From assembly GCA_029782225.1 (NCBI GenBank), contig JAKOVF010000361.1:1-64000 (forward strand): a DNA stretch of 64,000 nucleotides, written 5' to 3'. The DNA is from Chloroflexota bacterium (GTDB taxonomy: Bacteria; Chloroflexota; Anaerolineae; Anaerolineales; Villigracilaceae). Below the pieces are notes generated by a model. That model saw only the letters and a program-made list of their open reading frames with translations. It ran no database searches and was not told the DNA's origin. Below, piece by piece: positions 49,360 to 58,842 of this stretch. The first letter of the stretch is position 1; each line of letters opens with the position of its first letter. The translations under genes and the position numbers were made by a program.

Positions 49360-51084
49360 ATGACAACTGCGGAACAAAACCTGCGTCCGGTTGCAGTCAC
49401 TCGTCCCAGATTTTCATGGGACACCATCGTTCAATGGCTGGTGGTGATCGTCACCGCGTTGCTGGTGATCTTTCCCGCCTGGCCGATCATCCTGCAAAGT
49501 TTCATGTCGAAACCTTTGTATGAAAAAGATCGTACCTTTACATTTGCCAACTATACGAATCTGCTGGGCAACGCGCGGTTTTGGGATGTGCTTGTTTACA
49601 CAGCGGCTTTCGCTGTGGCAACCACGATCCTGGCAGTGATCATCGGAATCGTGCTGGCGGTAATTATTAATCGCACGAACATCCCTCTGCGGAATCTATA
49701 TTCCAACCTTGTAACGATACCCTATTATGTCTCGCCGCTCGTGCTGGCATTTGCCTGGATGCAGATGTATGGTCCCCAGGGATTCGGCACCATCCTCGTT
49801 CGTACACTTAAATTGCCAATATGGCAGCTGTACAGCTTTGGGGGAATTGTCATCGTCTCAGCCATGTATTATATTCCATACACATTTTTATACGCATCCT
49901 CCTCCCTCGCTCTTGCGGATCCTCAACTTGAATCGGCAGCACGGATTGGAGGTGCATCTCCGTTCCGCACCATTCTAAAAGTTACGATTCCCCTTCTGCG
50001 TCCAGCCATCACGTACAGCGCCTTGCTGACGTTGGTCTCCTCGTTCGAGTTATTGTCCATCCCTTTGGTGCTCGGCAACTCAGTAGGGATCGATACACTG
50101 GCTACGTACCTTTACACGATCGGTGTCGTTGGCGTGAACAAAGATCAAGGGGCAGTTGCGGCAGTTGCTGTACTGGTCGTGATCCTCGTGACGGGACTCG
50201 TATTTCTGCAAAGCAAACTCGTTTCCATGGAACGGCGCTTTGTCACCGTTGGTGGAAAAGCAACTCGTCCCAAAGCGCTCGACCTCGGCCCATGGAAGGG
50301 ACTCGTATCACTTTTCGTTGGACTGTATGTTTTGCTCGGCATACTTTTGCCGTTGGGCTGTATCGTTCTAACATCCTTTGTACCCTTCCTCAGCCCGTTC
50401 ATGAATCCTCTCAAGATGCTTACGCTCGGAAATTACCAGGGAATTTTCAACAGTCCGGCGTACCGCCAATCGGTTGTCAACAGCATTAACATCTCGATCT
50501 TCGCCGCTGCTATCGGAATTGTCTTCATGGCGGTGGCGGCCCTGATCGCCTATCGTTCCACATTTAAATATCGAAATGCAGTCAAGTACATGGCGCTTTA
50601 TCCGCGCGCGTTTCCAGGCATCATTGTTGGCATTGGCTTTTTGTGGGCTTTTCTACTTGTGCCGGGACTTGGTTCCCTGCGAAACACAATCATTGCGATC
50701 TCGGTCGCGTTCATCATGCGTTATCTGCCGCTGGGGTTCAGTGCGGTCAGCCCCGCCGTTTTGCAGGTCTCGGATGAACTTGACCGGGCGGGACGAGTCG
50801 CAGGCGCGACCTGGCTGGGAACGATCCGCCATATCTTACTTCCCATCTTGAGACCTGCGTTGGTCTCAGGTTACATCCTGCTGGCGATTTCCTTTTTGAA
50901 GGAATATTCCACGGCGTTGTTCCTGGTTGCGGAGGGATCGCGCGTGATTGGCACGACCATGCTTGAATTGTGGAAACAGGGTGGCGCCGAACCTGTCGCC
51001 GCGCTCTCGACCATCCAAATGGCGATCACTGCTGTGCTCATCATCGGCGCACGTAAACTATTAGGAGTGAAACTCCATGAATAA
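49360..51084 (+). CDS. ABC transporter permease (two fused permease domains)
   Basis: 574 residues. It is a tandem BPD-type permease with about twelve helices and two EAA loops: ESAARIGGASPFRTILKVTI and LDRAGRVAGATWLGTIRHIL. This layout is typical of the iron/FbpB-like and AfuB-like group. GGAGGACCCTGCG precedes the ATG at 49360; an in-frame GTG at 49345 lacks such a site. Its end overlaps the ATPase gene by 8 bases. Confidence 0.9.
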   Translation: MTTAEQNLRPVAVTRPRFSWDTIVQWLVVIVTALLVIFPAWPIILQSFMSKPLYEKDRTFTFANYTNLLGNARFWDVLVYTAAFAVATTILAVIIGIVLAVIINRTNIPLRNLYSNLVTIPYYVSPLVLAFAWMQMYGPQGFGTILVRTLKLPIWQLYSFGGIVIVSAMYYIPYTFLYASSSLALADPQLESAARIGGASPFRTILKVTIPLLRPAITYSALLTLVSSFELLSIPLVLGNSVGIDTLATYLYTIGVVGVNKDQGAVAAVAVLVVILVTGLVFLQSKLVSMERRFVTVGGKATRPKALDLGPWKGLVSLFVGLYVLLGILLPLGCIVLTSFVPFLSPFMNPLKMLTLGNYQGIFNSPAYRQSVVNSINISIFAAAIGIVFMAVAALIAYRSTFKYRNAVKYMALYPRAFPGIIVGIGFLWAFLLVPGLGSLRNTIIAISVAFIMRYLPLGFSAVSPAVLQVSDELDRAGRVAGATWLGTIRHILLPILRPALVSGYILLAISFLKEYSTALFLVAEGSRVIGTTMLELWKQGGAEPVAALSTIQMAITAVLIIGARKLLGVKLHE

Positions 51085-52171
51085 CGATCTGATCATCGAA
51101 GACTTGACGAAGCAATTTGCCAGTTCAAATTCCGTTGCCATCGCAGGTATAAACCTGGTCGTCAAAGAGGGAGAATTCACCACGCTGCTAGGCCCATCCG
51201 GCTGCGGCAAAAGCACGACCCTCAACTGCGTGGCCGGACTCGAGCAGCCGACCGCGGGTACCATTCGTGTCGGCGACTTCGTAATGACCGATACCGCGCG
51301 TGACCTGATCCTGCCGCCTGAACAACGTCATCTTGGCATGGTGTTTCAATCGTACGCCTTATGGCCGCATATGAAGGTGTTCGATAATGTGGCGTTCGCG
51401 CTCAAGCTGCAGAAGCGCGCTTCAGATGAGATCAAAAAGAGGGTCCAGGAGAGTCTCGCTTTGGTTGGACTGGAGGAACTTGCAGATCGTTATCCCTTTC
51501 AGCTTTCAGGCGGACAGCAACAGCGCGTTGCCCTCGCCCGTGCAGTGGTCAGTCGTCCGAAAGTATTACTTCTCGACGAGCCACTCTCCAATCTTGATGC
51601 GAAGATCCGCGAGAATGCGCGCGTCTGGCTGCGTGGACTCCAGCAGCAACTTGGAATTACAACGGTGTACGTTACGCATGATCAATCAGAAGCGTTTGCC
51701 ATGTCCGATATGATTGCCGTCATGTCGATGGGAAAATTGCAGCAGTATGCGCCGCCGGAAGAAATTTACGAACGCCCCGCAAATCGTTTTGTTGCGGAGT
51801 TCATCGGTGTGACCTCTTTCCTTACGGGCATACTGCAAAGTGTGGATGGCAAAAAGGCTACATTGAAACTGGCTTCAGGAGAACTGCTGAACATTCGCAA
51901 AGAGAGTCAGTCGGATTACGTTTGGAACGAAGGCGAACATACTGCGGCGGCCATCCGTTCCGAGCGGGTGGAAGTGCTGCCCGAAGGCGCACCGAAACAT
52001 GAAAACACAATCATGGCACATATCACCACCCGCACATATCTCGGTTCAAAATGGCAGTACACGGTTGAGACGTCCGGCGGCTCGTTGCGGCTCGAATCGA
52101 CAGATGCGATTCAAGGTGATAACCTGTCCATGTATCTGCCGCCAGATTCAATCCTTCTGTTGGCAAATTGA
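51077..52171 (+). CDS. ABC transporter ATP-binding protein with TOBE domain
   Basis: 364 residues. Walker A LGPSGCGKSTT, Q-loop MVFQSYALWPH, signature FQLSGGQQQRVALARA, Walker B LLLDEPLSNLDAK and the switch His in VYVTHDQSE are all present. The C-terminal TOBE part starts near residue 245. It completes the importer with 48078 and 49360. The family is PotA/FbpC/PhnT-like. Confidence 0.93.
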   Translation: MNNDLIIEDLTKQFASSNSVAIAGINLVVKEGEFTTLLGPSGCGKSTTLNCVAGLEQPTAGTIRVGDFVMTDTARDLILPPEQRHLGMVFQSYALWPHMKVFDNVAFALKLQKRASDEIKKRVQESLALVGLEELADRYPFQLSGGQQQRVALARAVVSRPKVLLLDEPLSNLDAKIRENARVWLRGLQQQLGITTVYVTHDQSEAFAMSDMIAVMSMGKLQQYAPPEEIYERPANRFVAEFIGVTSFLTGILQSVDGKKATLKLASGELLNIRKESQSDYVWNEGEHTAAAIRSERVEVLPEGAPKHENTIMAHITTRTYLGSKWQYTVETSGGSLRLESTDAIQGDNLSMYLPPDSILLLAN

Positions 52172-52176
52172 TTTCG

Positions 52177-52207
52177 AACTCCAAAGTCACGAGACTTTGG
52201 AGTTTCT
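52177..52207 (+). terminator. Terminator after the ABC transporter operon
   Basis: A 12-bp perfect stem, AACTCCAAAGTC (52177-52188) with GACTTTGGAGTT (52193-52204), an ACGA loop, and a short T-run (TTTCTTG). It lies between the ATPase and the prpD-like gene. Confidence 0.7.
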
Positions 52208-52222
52208 TGAATAACTGCAAAT

Positions 52223-53677
52223 ATGACCCACACGCCTGACCTTCGCTCCACCCCCGATCAAGAACTTGTTGATATCGCCGAGTACGTGACCCATTATGAA
52301 GTCACCAGCGATCTCGCCTACGAGACTGCTCACTATAGCCTCATGGACGCGCTCGGCTGTGCCATCCTCGCGCTCAATTTTCCTGAATGTACAAAATTAC
52401 TCGGCCCGATTGTGGACGGGACCATCGTTCCCAATGGTGCACGCGTCCCAGGTACAGACTACATTCTCGATCCTGTCACCGCCGCATTCAACCTCGGCGC
52501 GATGATCCGCTGGCTCGATTACAACGATACCTGGCTCGCCGCTGAATGGGGACACCCATCCGATAATCTTGGAGCTATCCTTGCCGTGGCAGATTTTCTT
52601 TGTAGGGGACGGGTTTCCCGTCCCAATACCCCGACCCTACGAATGCGTGATGTACTGACCGCCGCGATCAAAGCCCATGAAATTCAGGGCGTGTTGTCCC
52701 TCGAAAATAGTTTCAACCGCGTGGGACTCGATCACGTCCTTCTCGTCAAGGTTGCTTCCACGGCCGTTGTGACTTATATGCTCGGCGGGGATAAAGAAGA
52801 CATCATCAACGCGGTCTCGAACGCCTGGATCGATGGTCAATCCCTGCGAACGTATCGGCACGCGCCCAACACTGGCTCGCGTAAATCCTGGGCAGCCGGT
52901 GACGCGGCCTCTCGCGCAGTTCGCCTGGCGCTGATGACGTTAAAAGGTGAGATGGGCTATCCCTCCGCCCTGACCGCGCCAAAATGGGGTTTTTACGATG
53001 TACTCTTCAAGGGACAGCCCTTGCGTTTCCAACGTTCGTATGGTTCTTATGTGATGGAGAATGTACTATTCAAGGTTTCCTTCCCCGCCGAGTTCCATGC
53101 GCAGACTGCTGCTGAAGGTGCCATGATATTGCATCCGCAAGTGAAAGACCGAATTGATGATATCCAGCGTGTTGTCATCACCACCCACGAATCAGCGATC
53201 CGCATCATTGACAAGACAGGTCCTCTCCACAACCCGGCAGACCGTGACCATTGCATTCAATACATGACCACCCTCCCACTCCTCTTTGGTCGCCTGACTG
53301 CGGACGATTACGAAGACAATATCGCCGCCGACCCGCGCATTGATTCGCTGCGCGCCAAAATGGAAGTTGTGGAGAACAAGCAATACAGCTCAGACTATCT
53401 TGACCCGGAAAAACGTTCCATCGCAAATGCAGTGCAGGTTTTTTTCGAAGACGGAACTTCTACGGAAAATGTTGTAGTTGAATATCCTCTCGGACATCGC
53501 CGTCGACGCAAGGAAGGGATTCCTCGGCTAATTGAAAAATTCAAGAACAATCTTGCCGCGCGTTTTTCAGACGAACGTGTTGCATCTATTCTTGAATTGT
53601 TTTCCAACCCGCAAAAACTGGAGCAAATGCCCGTTCATGAATTTATCAATTTTTTCGTGGGTGAGCAAAACGTATGA
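52223..53677 (+). CDS. prpD: MmgE/PrpD-family protein (2-methylcitrate dehydratase-like)
   Basis: 484 residues. Family features: [33 protein letters not shown] and the C-terminal lid with [16 protein letters not shown]. It would dehydrate 2-methylcitrate or a related tricarboxylic acid; cis-aconitate decarboxylases share the fold. Between residues about 127 and 140 the reading frame runs through an inserted palindrome (52602-52640), adding residues absent from relatives (see repeat entry). The stop overlaps the next start (ATGA). No prpC (methylcitrate synthase) is nearby. Confidence 0.85.
   Translation: MTHTPDLRSTPDQELVDIAEYVTHYEVTSDLAYETAHYSLMDALGCAILALNFPECTKLLGPIVDGTIVPNGARVPGTDYILDPVTAAFNLGAMIRWLDYNDTWLAAEWGHPSDNLGAILAVADFLCRGRVSRPNTPTLRMRDVLTAAIKAHEIQGVLSLENSFNRVGLDHVLLVKVASTAVVTYMLGGDKEDIINAVSNAWIDGQSLRTYRHAPNTGSRKSWAAGDAASRAVRLALMTLKGEMGYPSALTAPKWGFYDVLFKGQPLRFQRSYGSYVMENVLFKVSFPAEFHAQTAAEGAMILHPQVKDRIDDIQRVVITTHESAIRIIDKTGPLHNPADRDHCIQYMTTLPLLFGRLTADDYEDNIAADPRIDSLRAKMEVVENKQYSSDYLDPEKRSIANAVQVFFEDGTSTENVVVEYPLGHRRRRKEGIPRLIEKFKNNLAARFSDERVASILELFSNPQKLEQMPVHEFINFFVGEQNV
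52602..52640 (+). repeat. In-frame palindromic repeat inside prpD
   Basis: GTAGGGGACGGGTTTCCCGT and the following CCC form nested stems: GGGACGGG with CCCGTCCC around TTT, and outer GTAGGG with CCCTAC (ending 52640). Short GTAGGGGCGGG...CCCTAC palindromes are recalled from other Chloroflexota and cyanobacteria. The copy is in frame and adds about 13 residues ([13 protein letters not shown]) to the protein. Confidence 0.6.
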
Positions 53678-54480
53678 ACAATGATTTTTCAGGCAACATC
53701 GAACGTTTCACTGGTTTCGCTGATCAGTATGATAAGTATCGTCCCTCGCCGCCATCTGCCCTGGCCGACCTGCTGATGCGTCTGACAGGCACGTCCCGCC
53801 CCGCGCTGGTTGTTGACCTGGGTAGTGGCACGGGACTCTCATCACGTTATTGGGCGGATAAAGCTGAACAAGTCATCGGCGTTGAACCCACCCTCGATAT
53901 GCGGAGGCAGGCTGAGGCTCAGACCGACGCGAAGAATGTGATCTATCAGGAAGGTTTCTCGCATCAAACAGGCTTGCCCAGCCACTGCGCCCAAATCGTC
54001 ACTTGTTCCCAATCCCTGCACTGGATGGAGCCGCAATCCACATTTGAGGAAGCCGCGCGAATCCTGATCCCCGGCGGAGTCTTCGCTGCGTACGATTACG
54101 ACTGGCCGCCCACCACGGGCAGTTGGGAAGCCGACGCGGCCTATGAGGAATACATGACCAAAATACGCGAAGTGGCAAACGGATATACCGATCCGAACCC
54201 TATTCGCATGTGGGAGAAACCGCAGCATCTGTCGCGTATGCATAGCAGCGGCTGCTTTCGATATACCAGGGAAACTGTGATCCACCATATCGAGCCAGGT
54301 AACGCCGAACGCTTGATTGGGCTGATCCTCAGCCAGGGCAGTGTGATGACCCTGCTCAAGGGCGGCCTCAATGAAAGTCAAATCGGCATTGACATTTTCA
54401 GACAGAAAGTACTTGAAGCGTTGGGCATGGAACATAAACCCTGGTATTGGTCCTCGCGCGTCCGCATTGGTATCGCTTGA
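53674..54480 (+). CDS. Class I SAM-dependent methyltransferase
   Basis: 268 residues. The SAM-binding loop is [12 protein letters not shown], followed by an acidic residue in [11 protein letters not shown] and then [11 protein letters not shown]. The early [13 protein letters not shown] is typical of ubiE-like or Tam-like small-molecule methyltransferases. It is coupled to prpD by a 4-base overlap. The substrate could be an organic acid such as trans-aconitate, the target of Tam enzymes, which would fit the locus; this is inference. Confidence 0.85.
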   Translation: MNNDFSGNIERFTGFADQYDKYRPSPPSALADLLMRLTGTSRPALVVDLGSGTGLSSRYWADKAEQVIGVEPTLDMRRQAEAQTDAKNVIYQEGFSHQTGLPSHCAQIVTCSQSLHWMEPQSTFEEAARILIPGGVFAAYDYDWPPTTGSWEADAAYEEYMTKIREVANGYTDPNPIRMWEKPQHLSRMHSSGCFRYTRETVIHHIEPGNAERLIGLILSQGSVMTLLKGGLNESQIGIDIFRQKVLEALGMEHKPWYWSSRVRIGIA

Positions 54481-54510
54481 ATCAAACACTGTTGCAGATA
54501 CAATAAGGCC

Positions 54511-55932
54511 ATGAAACAATTTCAGCCTGTTCAAGTGACCCGCTGGTTCATGCATCCGGCGTTTGTTTTTTTGATACTGGTATCGAGCAGTTCGTGCGCT
54601 CCGAGGGAAGAATCGCCTCAGCCTCCACCGACGCCCGCCTCCGTAACAACCGATCTGTCATCCCCGAAAATAATCCCTTTTTTCACCACCGAAAGCGATC
54701 CGGATCAACTGGCCGTTTTACAATCTCTGATTGTCGAATACCAAAATCTCAACCCTGGCATTGAAGTGGATATTGTGATCGCATCGCCTGCGTCGCGCGG
54801 TACCCGATTGTTGACATCGCTCGCTTCCGGCGCAGACCTCGGCATCTTCGAAATTGAGCCCGCCCTCATGTCACAGTGGGCAGATGCAGGCTATCTGCTC
54901 CCCCTCGATGACGTGGTGGCCAACATCGGTGTCAACGATTTTGTAGACGGCAGTCTCTTCCGTCAAAATGGAACAACATATGCCGTGCCATATGCCACCA
55001 GTGTTTACGGTTTGTGGGTCCGCAAGGATTTATTTGAAGAGGCAGGTCTGCCACTCCCCAATACCTACGACGAGGTTCTGAACGCCGCAAAAACCCTGAC
55101 GAATAATCAAATATATGGCATTGCCCTGCCTGCGGGTCAAAATATCGCCACAGTCAATTACTTCTCCACCTTTCTCTGGCAGAATGGTGGCGATTATTTC
55201 ACGTGCAATGGAGATGTCGCATTTGGCGAACCACAGGCGTTGGAAGCCGTGCGTCGCTGGCAGGCGCTGACCCAATATGCTCCGCCGGGCTTCACCACCT
55301 GGGGCTTTCCCGAACAAATTGACGCCTTCATCAATGGCCGGGTTGCCATGGCGATGTATGCGGGTCGCCTTGGCATACAACTGGAAGAGCTGCATCCCGA
55401 ACTGGCAAACAAGGTCGCAGTCATCTTCCCACCATGGGGTGAACAAAAGGTGACGCTCGGGGTCTGGAGTCGCTTTGCGATTGCCTCGGGCACAAAGAAT
55501 CAATTGGAAGCCAAGGCTTTTCTGCAATGGTTGGTTAGCGGCGATAGATTGTTGCGCTATGATAACGTTCTGCCTGGGCACATGATTCCCCCGTTGAATT
55601 CCGTCCGCAAAGAAACGCTGATCAATCCTTCAGCATACACACAAAAACACGCAGACTGGATTCAATCCTTTTACGATTGGTCTGCCTTCACCAATCATCC
55701 TGCAATGAATATGGGATCAGTTAGCAAGGGACAATTCAAACGCTCGAATATAGCCCCGCCCTGGGCATGGGAAGTCTTCGGCACACCTGGCATCGTGGAT
55801 TCGATGCTTCAAAACGTGGCAAATGGAAATGATCCTGAACAGGCCTGGCAGGAAGCGGTGAGTAAAATGGAACGAACAGTGCAAGCATGGAAGTCCATGC
55901 ACCCACAGTGGGAATCGGCCGGGTGTAAATAA
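54511..55932 (+). CDS. Extracellular solute-binding lipoprotein, family 1
   Basis: 473 residues. A lipobox with Cys near residue 29 (SSSSCAP) follows a long N-terminal region. Family 1 features: AVPYATSVYGLWVRKDLFEEAGLPLP (in part), AFINGRVAMAMYAGR and LEAKAFLQWL. These usually bind sugars, glycerol phosphate or oligosaccharides. No permease genes accompany it, so it may share the permeases of another system or feed the sensor kinase nearby. There is no strong ribosome-binding site. Confidence 0.85.
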   Translation: MKQFQPVQVTRWFMHPAFVFLILVSSSSCAPREESPQPPPTPASVTTDLSSPKIIPFFTTESDPDQLAVLQSLIVEYQNLNPGIEVDIVIASPASRGTRLLTSLASGADLGIFEIEPALMSQWADAGYLLPLDDVVANIGVNDFVDGSLFRQNGTTYAVPYATSVYGLWVRKDLFEEAGLPLPNTYDEVLNAAKTLTNNQIYGIALPAGQNIATVNYFSTFLWQNGGDYFTCNGDVAFGEPQALEAVRRWQALTQYAPPGFTTWGFPEQIDAFINGRVAMAMYAGRLGIQLEELHPELANKVAVIFPPWGEQKVTLGVWSRFAIASGTKNQLEAKAFLQWLVSGDRLLRYDNVLPGHMIPPLNSVRKETLINPSAYTQKHADWIQSFYDWSAFTNHPAMNMGSVSKGQFKRSNIAPPWAWEVFGTPGIVDSMLQNVANGNDPEQAWQEAVSKMERTVQAWKSMHPQWESAGCK

Positions 55933-55980
55933 TATTTCTCCCTGAGATCAAAACAACACCTGTTTTATTTTCACAATAAA

Positions 55981-56009
55981 AACTGGACAGGCATCTTACC
56001 TGTCCAGTT
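55981..56009 (-). terminator. Hairpin beside repeat family 2 copy C
   Basis: An 11-bp perfect stem, AACTGGACAGG (55981-55991) with CCTGTCCAGTT (55999-56009). On the minus strand it is followed by TTTTATTTTG, a terminator-like end; on the plus strand it lies 49 bases after the solute-binding gene. Confidence 0.6.
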
Positions 56010-56040
56010 GAATATAAAAGTTCCTTTTGTAGTTATGCCG

Positions 56041-56121
56041 CCTACGTGCCGCCTACGCGTTTACGGAACTTATACCCGTATACCAGATATGTACCCCGCC
56101 GGACAGATCCGATTGCGATTG
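56041..56121 (-). repeat. Repeat family 2, copy C
   Basis: Plus strand: GCCGCCTACGCGTTTACGGA, then ACTTATACCCGTATACCAG, then CCGGACAGATCCGATTGCG. It matches copy A end to end and copy B in the centre. It lies about 130 bases upstream of the NarX-like kinase gene. The gap 55933-56254 otherwise holds the hairpin and the promoter at 56233. Confidence 0.6.
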
Positions 56122-56232
56122 TGAGGCGAAAAATTGGCAGTTTTGATTTCAACAGATCCAATTTTAGATGGTAGCCACATACCTGAATGTGCCTCGTTGG
56201 GTAAACCCAATTTTTCACCCTAGTCTGAATGT

Positions 56233-56238
56233 TATAAT
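56233..56238 (+). promoter_or_regulatory. Perfect -10 box before the NarX-like gene
   Basis: TATAAT at 56233-56238 would place the start of RNA near 56245, about ten bases before the ATG. No good -35 box is seen, so an activator may be needed. Confidence 0.5.
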
Positions 56239-56254
56239 CGAAGAACTTTCCACA

Positions 56255-58168
56255 ATGATTAAGCACCTTCAAACCCAGCTGATTTTCCTTTTTATTGCCT
56301 TTACAGCGCTTGTGTTGGTTTCTGTTGGCGCCACGTATTGGGGACTACAAGCCCAGGAACAGGATGCCCTGGTCATCAACTTATCAGGGCGCCAGCGTAT
56401 GTTAATCCAGCAGATGACACGACTGGCGCTTCAACTACAAAGCGGGGATGAATCTGCATCCTCGGCTTTGCAGGAATCCGAACAAATCTTTGGTCAGACC
56501 TTATTAGCCCTGCAAAGCGGAGGGACTGCGCCGTATCTGACGGATAGCGTTGTCAATTTGCCAGCGACAACTGACACACAAATTCTGACAGCGTTGCATG
56601 ACGTCGAGACCAATTGGGAACACTATCGTTTCACATTGGAGACAGTGGCCGCCTCAAGCGATTCTGCGTCACTGCAAATCACCCTTGAAGAACAATCTGA
56701 TGACCTGGTTCAAAGAGCCGATGCAGTGGTGCATTTATATGAAACGGCTTCCACTGCTAAAGTGAATCGCTTACGCGTCATTCAAATACTATTTTTGGTT
56801 TTCGCAATGATGTTGCTCGCAGTGGGTGCGTGGATCATTCGCCGCTCTCTTCTCAAACCGTTACAGGATTTGGGATTGGCAGCAAAACGACTCGGGGAGA
56901 ATATGCTTGATGCGCCGATACAGGTTGAAGGACCAGAAGAGATGCGGACGTTATCACGAGCGTTCGATGAGATGCGTTCCCGTCTCCACACTGCGCGTGG
57001 AGAACTCATCCAATGGAATGCCACACTGGAACAACGCGTTGCCCAACGCACAAAGGAGTTGGAAACGCTCAACGAGGTCAGCCGCGAAATTTCTTCGCGG
57101 CTCGATATTCAACAGGTGTTGAACTCTGTCACCGAAAAAGCGCGAACACTGCTGGGCGGCGAGGTGGCGTCACTGTGTCTTGTGGATGAAAATCAGCAAT
57201 GGCTGAAACTTCAAACATTGAGCGGTCCGAAACATGCGGTCGTTGGCAACACGATGCGTGCCGATAATCAATTTGCCAATGCTGTATTGGAGAGTGATGG
57301 CGCGATGATTTGCGGAGTAGATGCGTGCCGTGGCGGTTGCCGCATGTTATCGGATGAATATCGTGTCAGTCATCTGGCGGCACCGCTTCGTATTGGTGAT
57401 CGCACGATCGGCGCGTTGTGTGTGGGAAGCCCCGCGCAAAATCAATTCGCCGCAGAGTCAGCAGATATGTTAACCAAGCTCGCAAATGTCGCTGTGATTG
57501 CATTGGAGAATGCCCGCCTGTTTGCGCAGGCTGAGCGTGTGGCGACTCTTGAAGAGCGACGCCGTGTTGCCGCAGAGATGCACGATGGACTTGGACAAAC
57601 ACTCAGTTATCTCGGCTTGATGACCGACCAGGTTGTGGAATTTCTTTCCGATGGCAAGGAAGTTTCGGCGCTCCAGCGTTTGCATAAAACACGCGAGACG
57701 ATCAGCAAAGCCACGAGCGATGTGCGCCGCGCCATCAACAGCTTAATGGATGAGACACCCGCAACCAAGGATTTATGCACACGCCTGCGCGATACATTGG
57801 ATGAAGTCGCATCACAACATGACCTGGAATCGGTCTGGCGTTCTGACGCCGACGCTGCCCCTGATTGCTCTCCGCAAACAGCCGAGCAGGTATACAACAT
57901 CACCCGTGAGGCGTTGACCAATGCGGCGCGACATGCAAATGCAAAACAGGTCAGCGTGCAGGTAGGGCGAAGCAATGAAAATTATTTCGTGACTGTCGAA
58001 GATGATGGAAACGGATTCGATATAACTCAACCCGCGCCAGGCGGACATTTTGGTTTGCAGATCATGCAGGCGCGCGCCAAACATATTGGCGGCGAAATCG
58101 AAGTTCAATCCACGCCTGGAAGTGGGACGCGCATTACACTAATGTGGCCGATAGAGGAGAGAGAGTAA
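56255..58168 (+). CDS. NarX-like nitrate-type sensor histidine kinase with GAF domain
   Basis: 637 residues. N-terminal helix (residues 5-27), then the PilJ/NarX-type P-box-like segment NLSGRQRMLIQQMTRLALQ at about residues 42-60, which in NarX binds nitrate. A second helix near 180-200 is followed by HAMP, a GAF domain (residues about 290-415) with SLCLVDENQQWLKLQTLS, and HisKA_3 with the phospho-His near 443 (AAEMHDGLGQT). HATPase: TREALTNAARHA and VEDDGNGFD. The partner regulator follows after 1 base. Its position before narG fits nitrate control. Confidence 0.9.
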   Translation: MIKHLQTQLIFLFIAFTALVLVSVGATYWGLQAQEQDALVINLSGRQRMLIQQMTRLALQLQSGDESASSALQESEQIFGQTLLALQSGGTAPYLTDSVVNLPATTDTQILTALHDVETNWEHYRFTLETVAASSDSASLQITLEEQSDDLVQRADAVVHLYETASTAKVNRLRVIQILFLVFAMMLLAVGAWIIRRSLLKPLQDLGLAAKRLGENMLDAPIQVEGPEEMRTLSRAFDEMRSRLHTARGELIQWNATLEQRVAQRTKELETLNEVSREISSRLDIQQVLNSVTEKARTLLGGEVASLCLVDENQQWLKLQTLSGPKHAVVGNTMRADNQFANAVLESDGAMICGVDACRGGCRMLSDEYRVSHLAAPLRIGDRTIGALCVGSPAQNQFAAESADMLTKLANVAVIALENARLFAQAERVATLEERRRVAAEMHDGLGQTLSYLGLMTDQVVEFLSDGKEVSALQRLHKTRETISKATSDVRRAINSLMDETPATKDLCTRLRDTLDEVASQHDLESVWRSDADAAPDCSPQTAEQVYNITREALTNAARHANAKQVSVQVGRSNENYFVTVEDDGNGFDITQPAPGGHFGLQIMQARAKHIGGEIEVQSTPGSGTRITLMWPIEERE

Positions 58169-58169
58169 G

Positions 58170-58820
58170 ATGGAACAAGTCCGTGTGTTACTGGCTGACG
58201 ATCATGCCCTCTTTCGCGAAGGCTTGGCAGGCATTATCAACAACCAGCCCGATATGCAGGTGGTCGGCGAAGCCAACGATGGATTGGAAGCTTTTGTCAA
58301 AGCGCAGGAATTAAAGCCAGACCTGATTCTCATGGATGTGCAAATGCCAGGCATGAATGGCATTGAGGCGGTGACGCAAATTAAACAGGTTCTGCCCGAG
58401 GTGATCATTGTCATGTTGACCGTCCGCAGCGATGATGACATGCTTTTCGAAGCTCTCAAGAATGGCGCGCAGGGTTATCTGTTGAAAGAAATCCGCTCAC
58501 AAGATTTATTGGAAATGCTGCGCAGCGCTTTGCGGGGTGAAGCCGCTCTGTCGCCAATTCTGGCAGGTCGCGTGCTTTCCGAGTTTCGGCGGTTAAGCAA
58601 AGGCCGAATTGCAGAGAAGGAAGATGACAATGGTCTGACAGAACGGGAGCAACAAGTGTTGGTACGGGCATCCAATGGAGCAACGGACAAGGAAATCGCC
58701 GCCGCTTTGAACATCAGCCTGAATACAGTCAAGACTCACATACGGAATATATTGTCCAAACTTCATGTCCGCACGCGGCGCGAAGCGGCAAGAGCGGCAA
58801 AAGCCAAGGGCATTTTATAA
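58170..58820 (+). CDS. NarL-family response regulator
   Basis: 216 residues. LLADDHALFREGL, phosphoacceptor Asp near residue 54 in LILMDVQMPGMNG, VMLTVRSDDD, then the LuxR HTH LTEREQQVLVRASNGATDKE with TVKTHIRNILSKLHV. It is the cognate partner of the kinase at 56255 and a likely activator of the narGH operon. The terminator at 58843 closes the two-gene operon. Confidence 0.93.
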   Translation: MEQVRVLLADDHALFREGLAGIINNQPDMQVVGEANDGLEAFVKAQELKPDLILMDVQMPGMNGIEAVTQIKQVLPEVIIVMLTVRSDDDMLFEALKNGAQGYLLKEIRSQDLLEMLRSALRGEAALSPILAGRVLSEFRRLSKGRIAEKEDDNGLTEREQQVLVRASNGATDKEIAAALNISLNTVKTHIRNILSKLHVRTRREAARAAKAKGIL

Positions 58821-58842
58821 AGCAGAAGAACTAATTCTTTTC

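Noticed and set aside
56042-56272. Minus-strand 76-codon frame over repeat family 2 copy C
   Set aside because: The other two copies do not keep an open frame in the same register, so coding is not the conserved feature.
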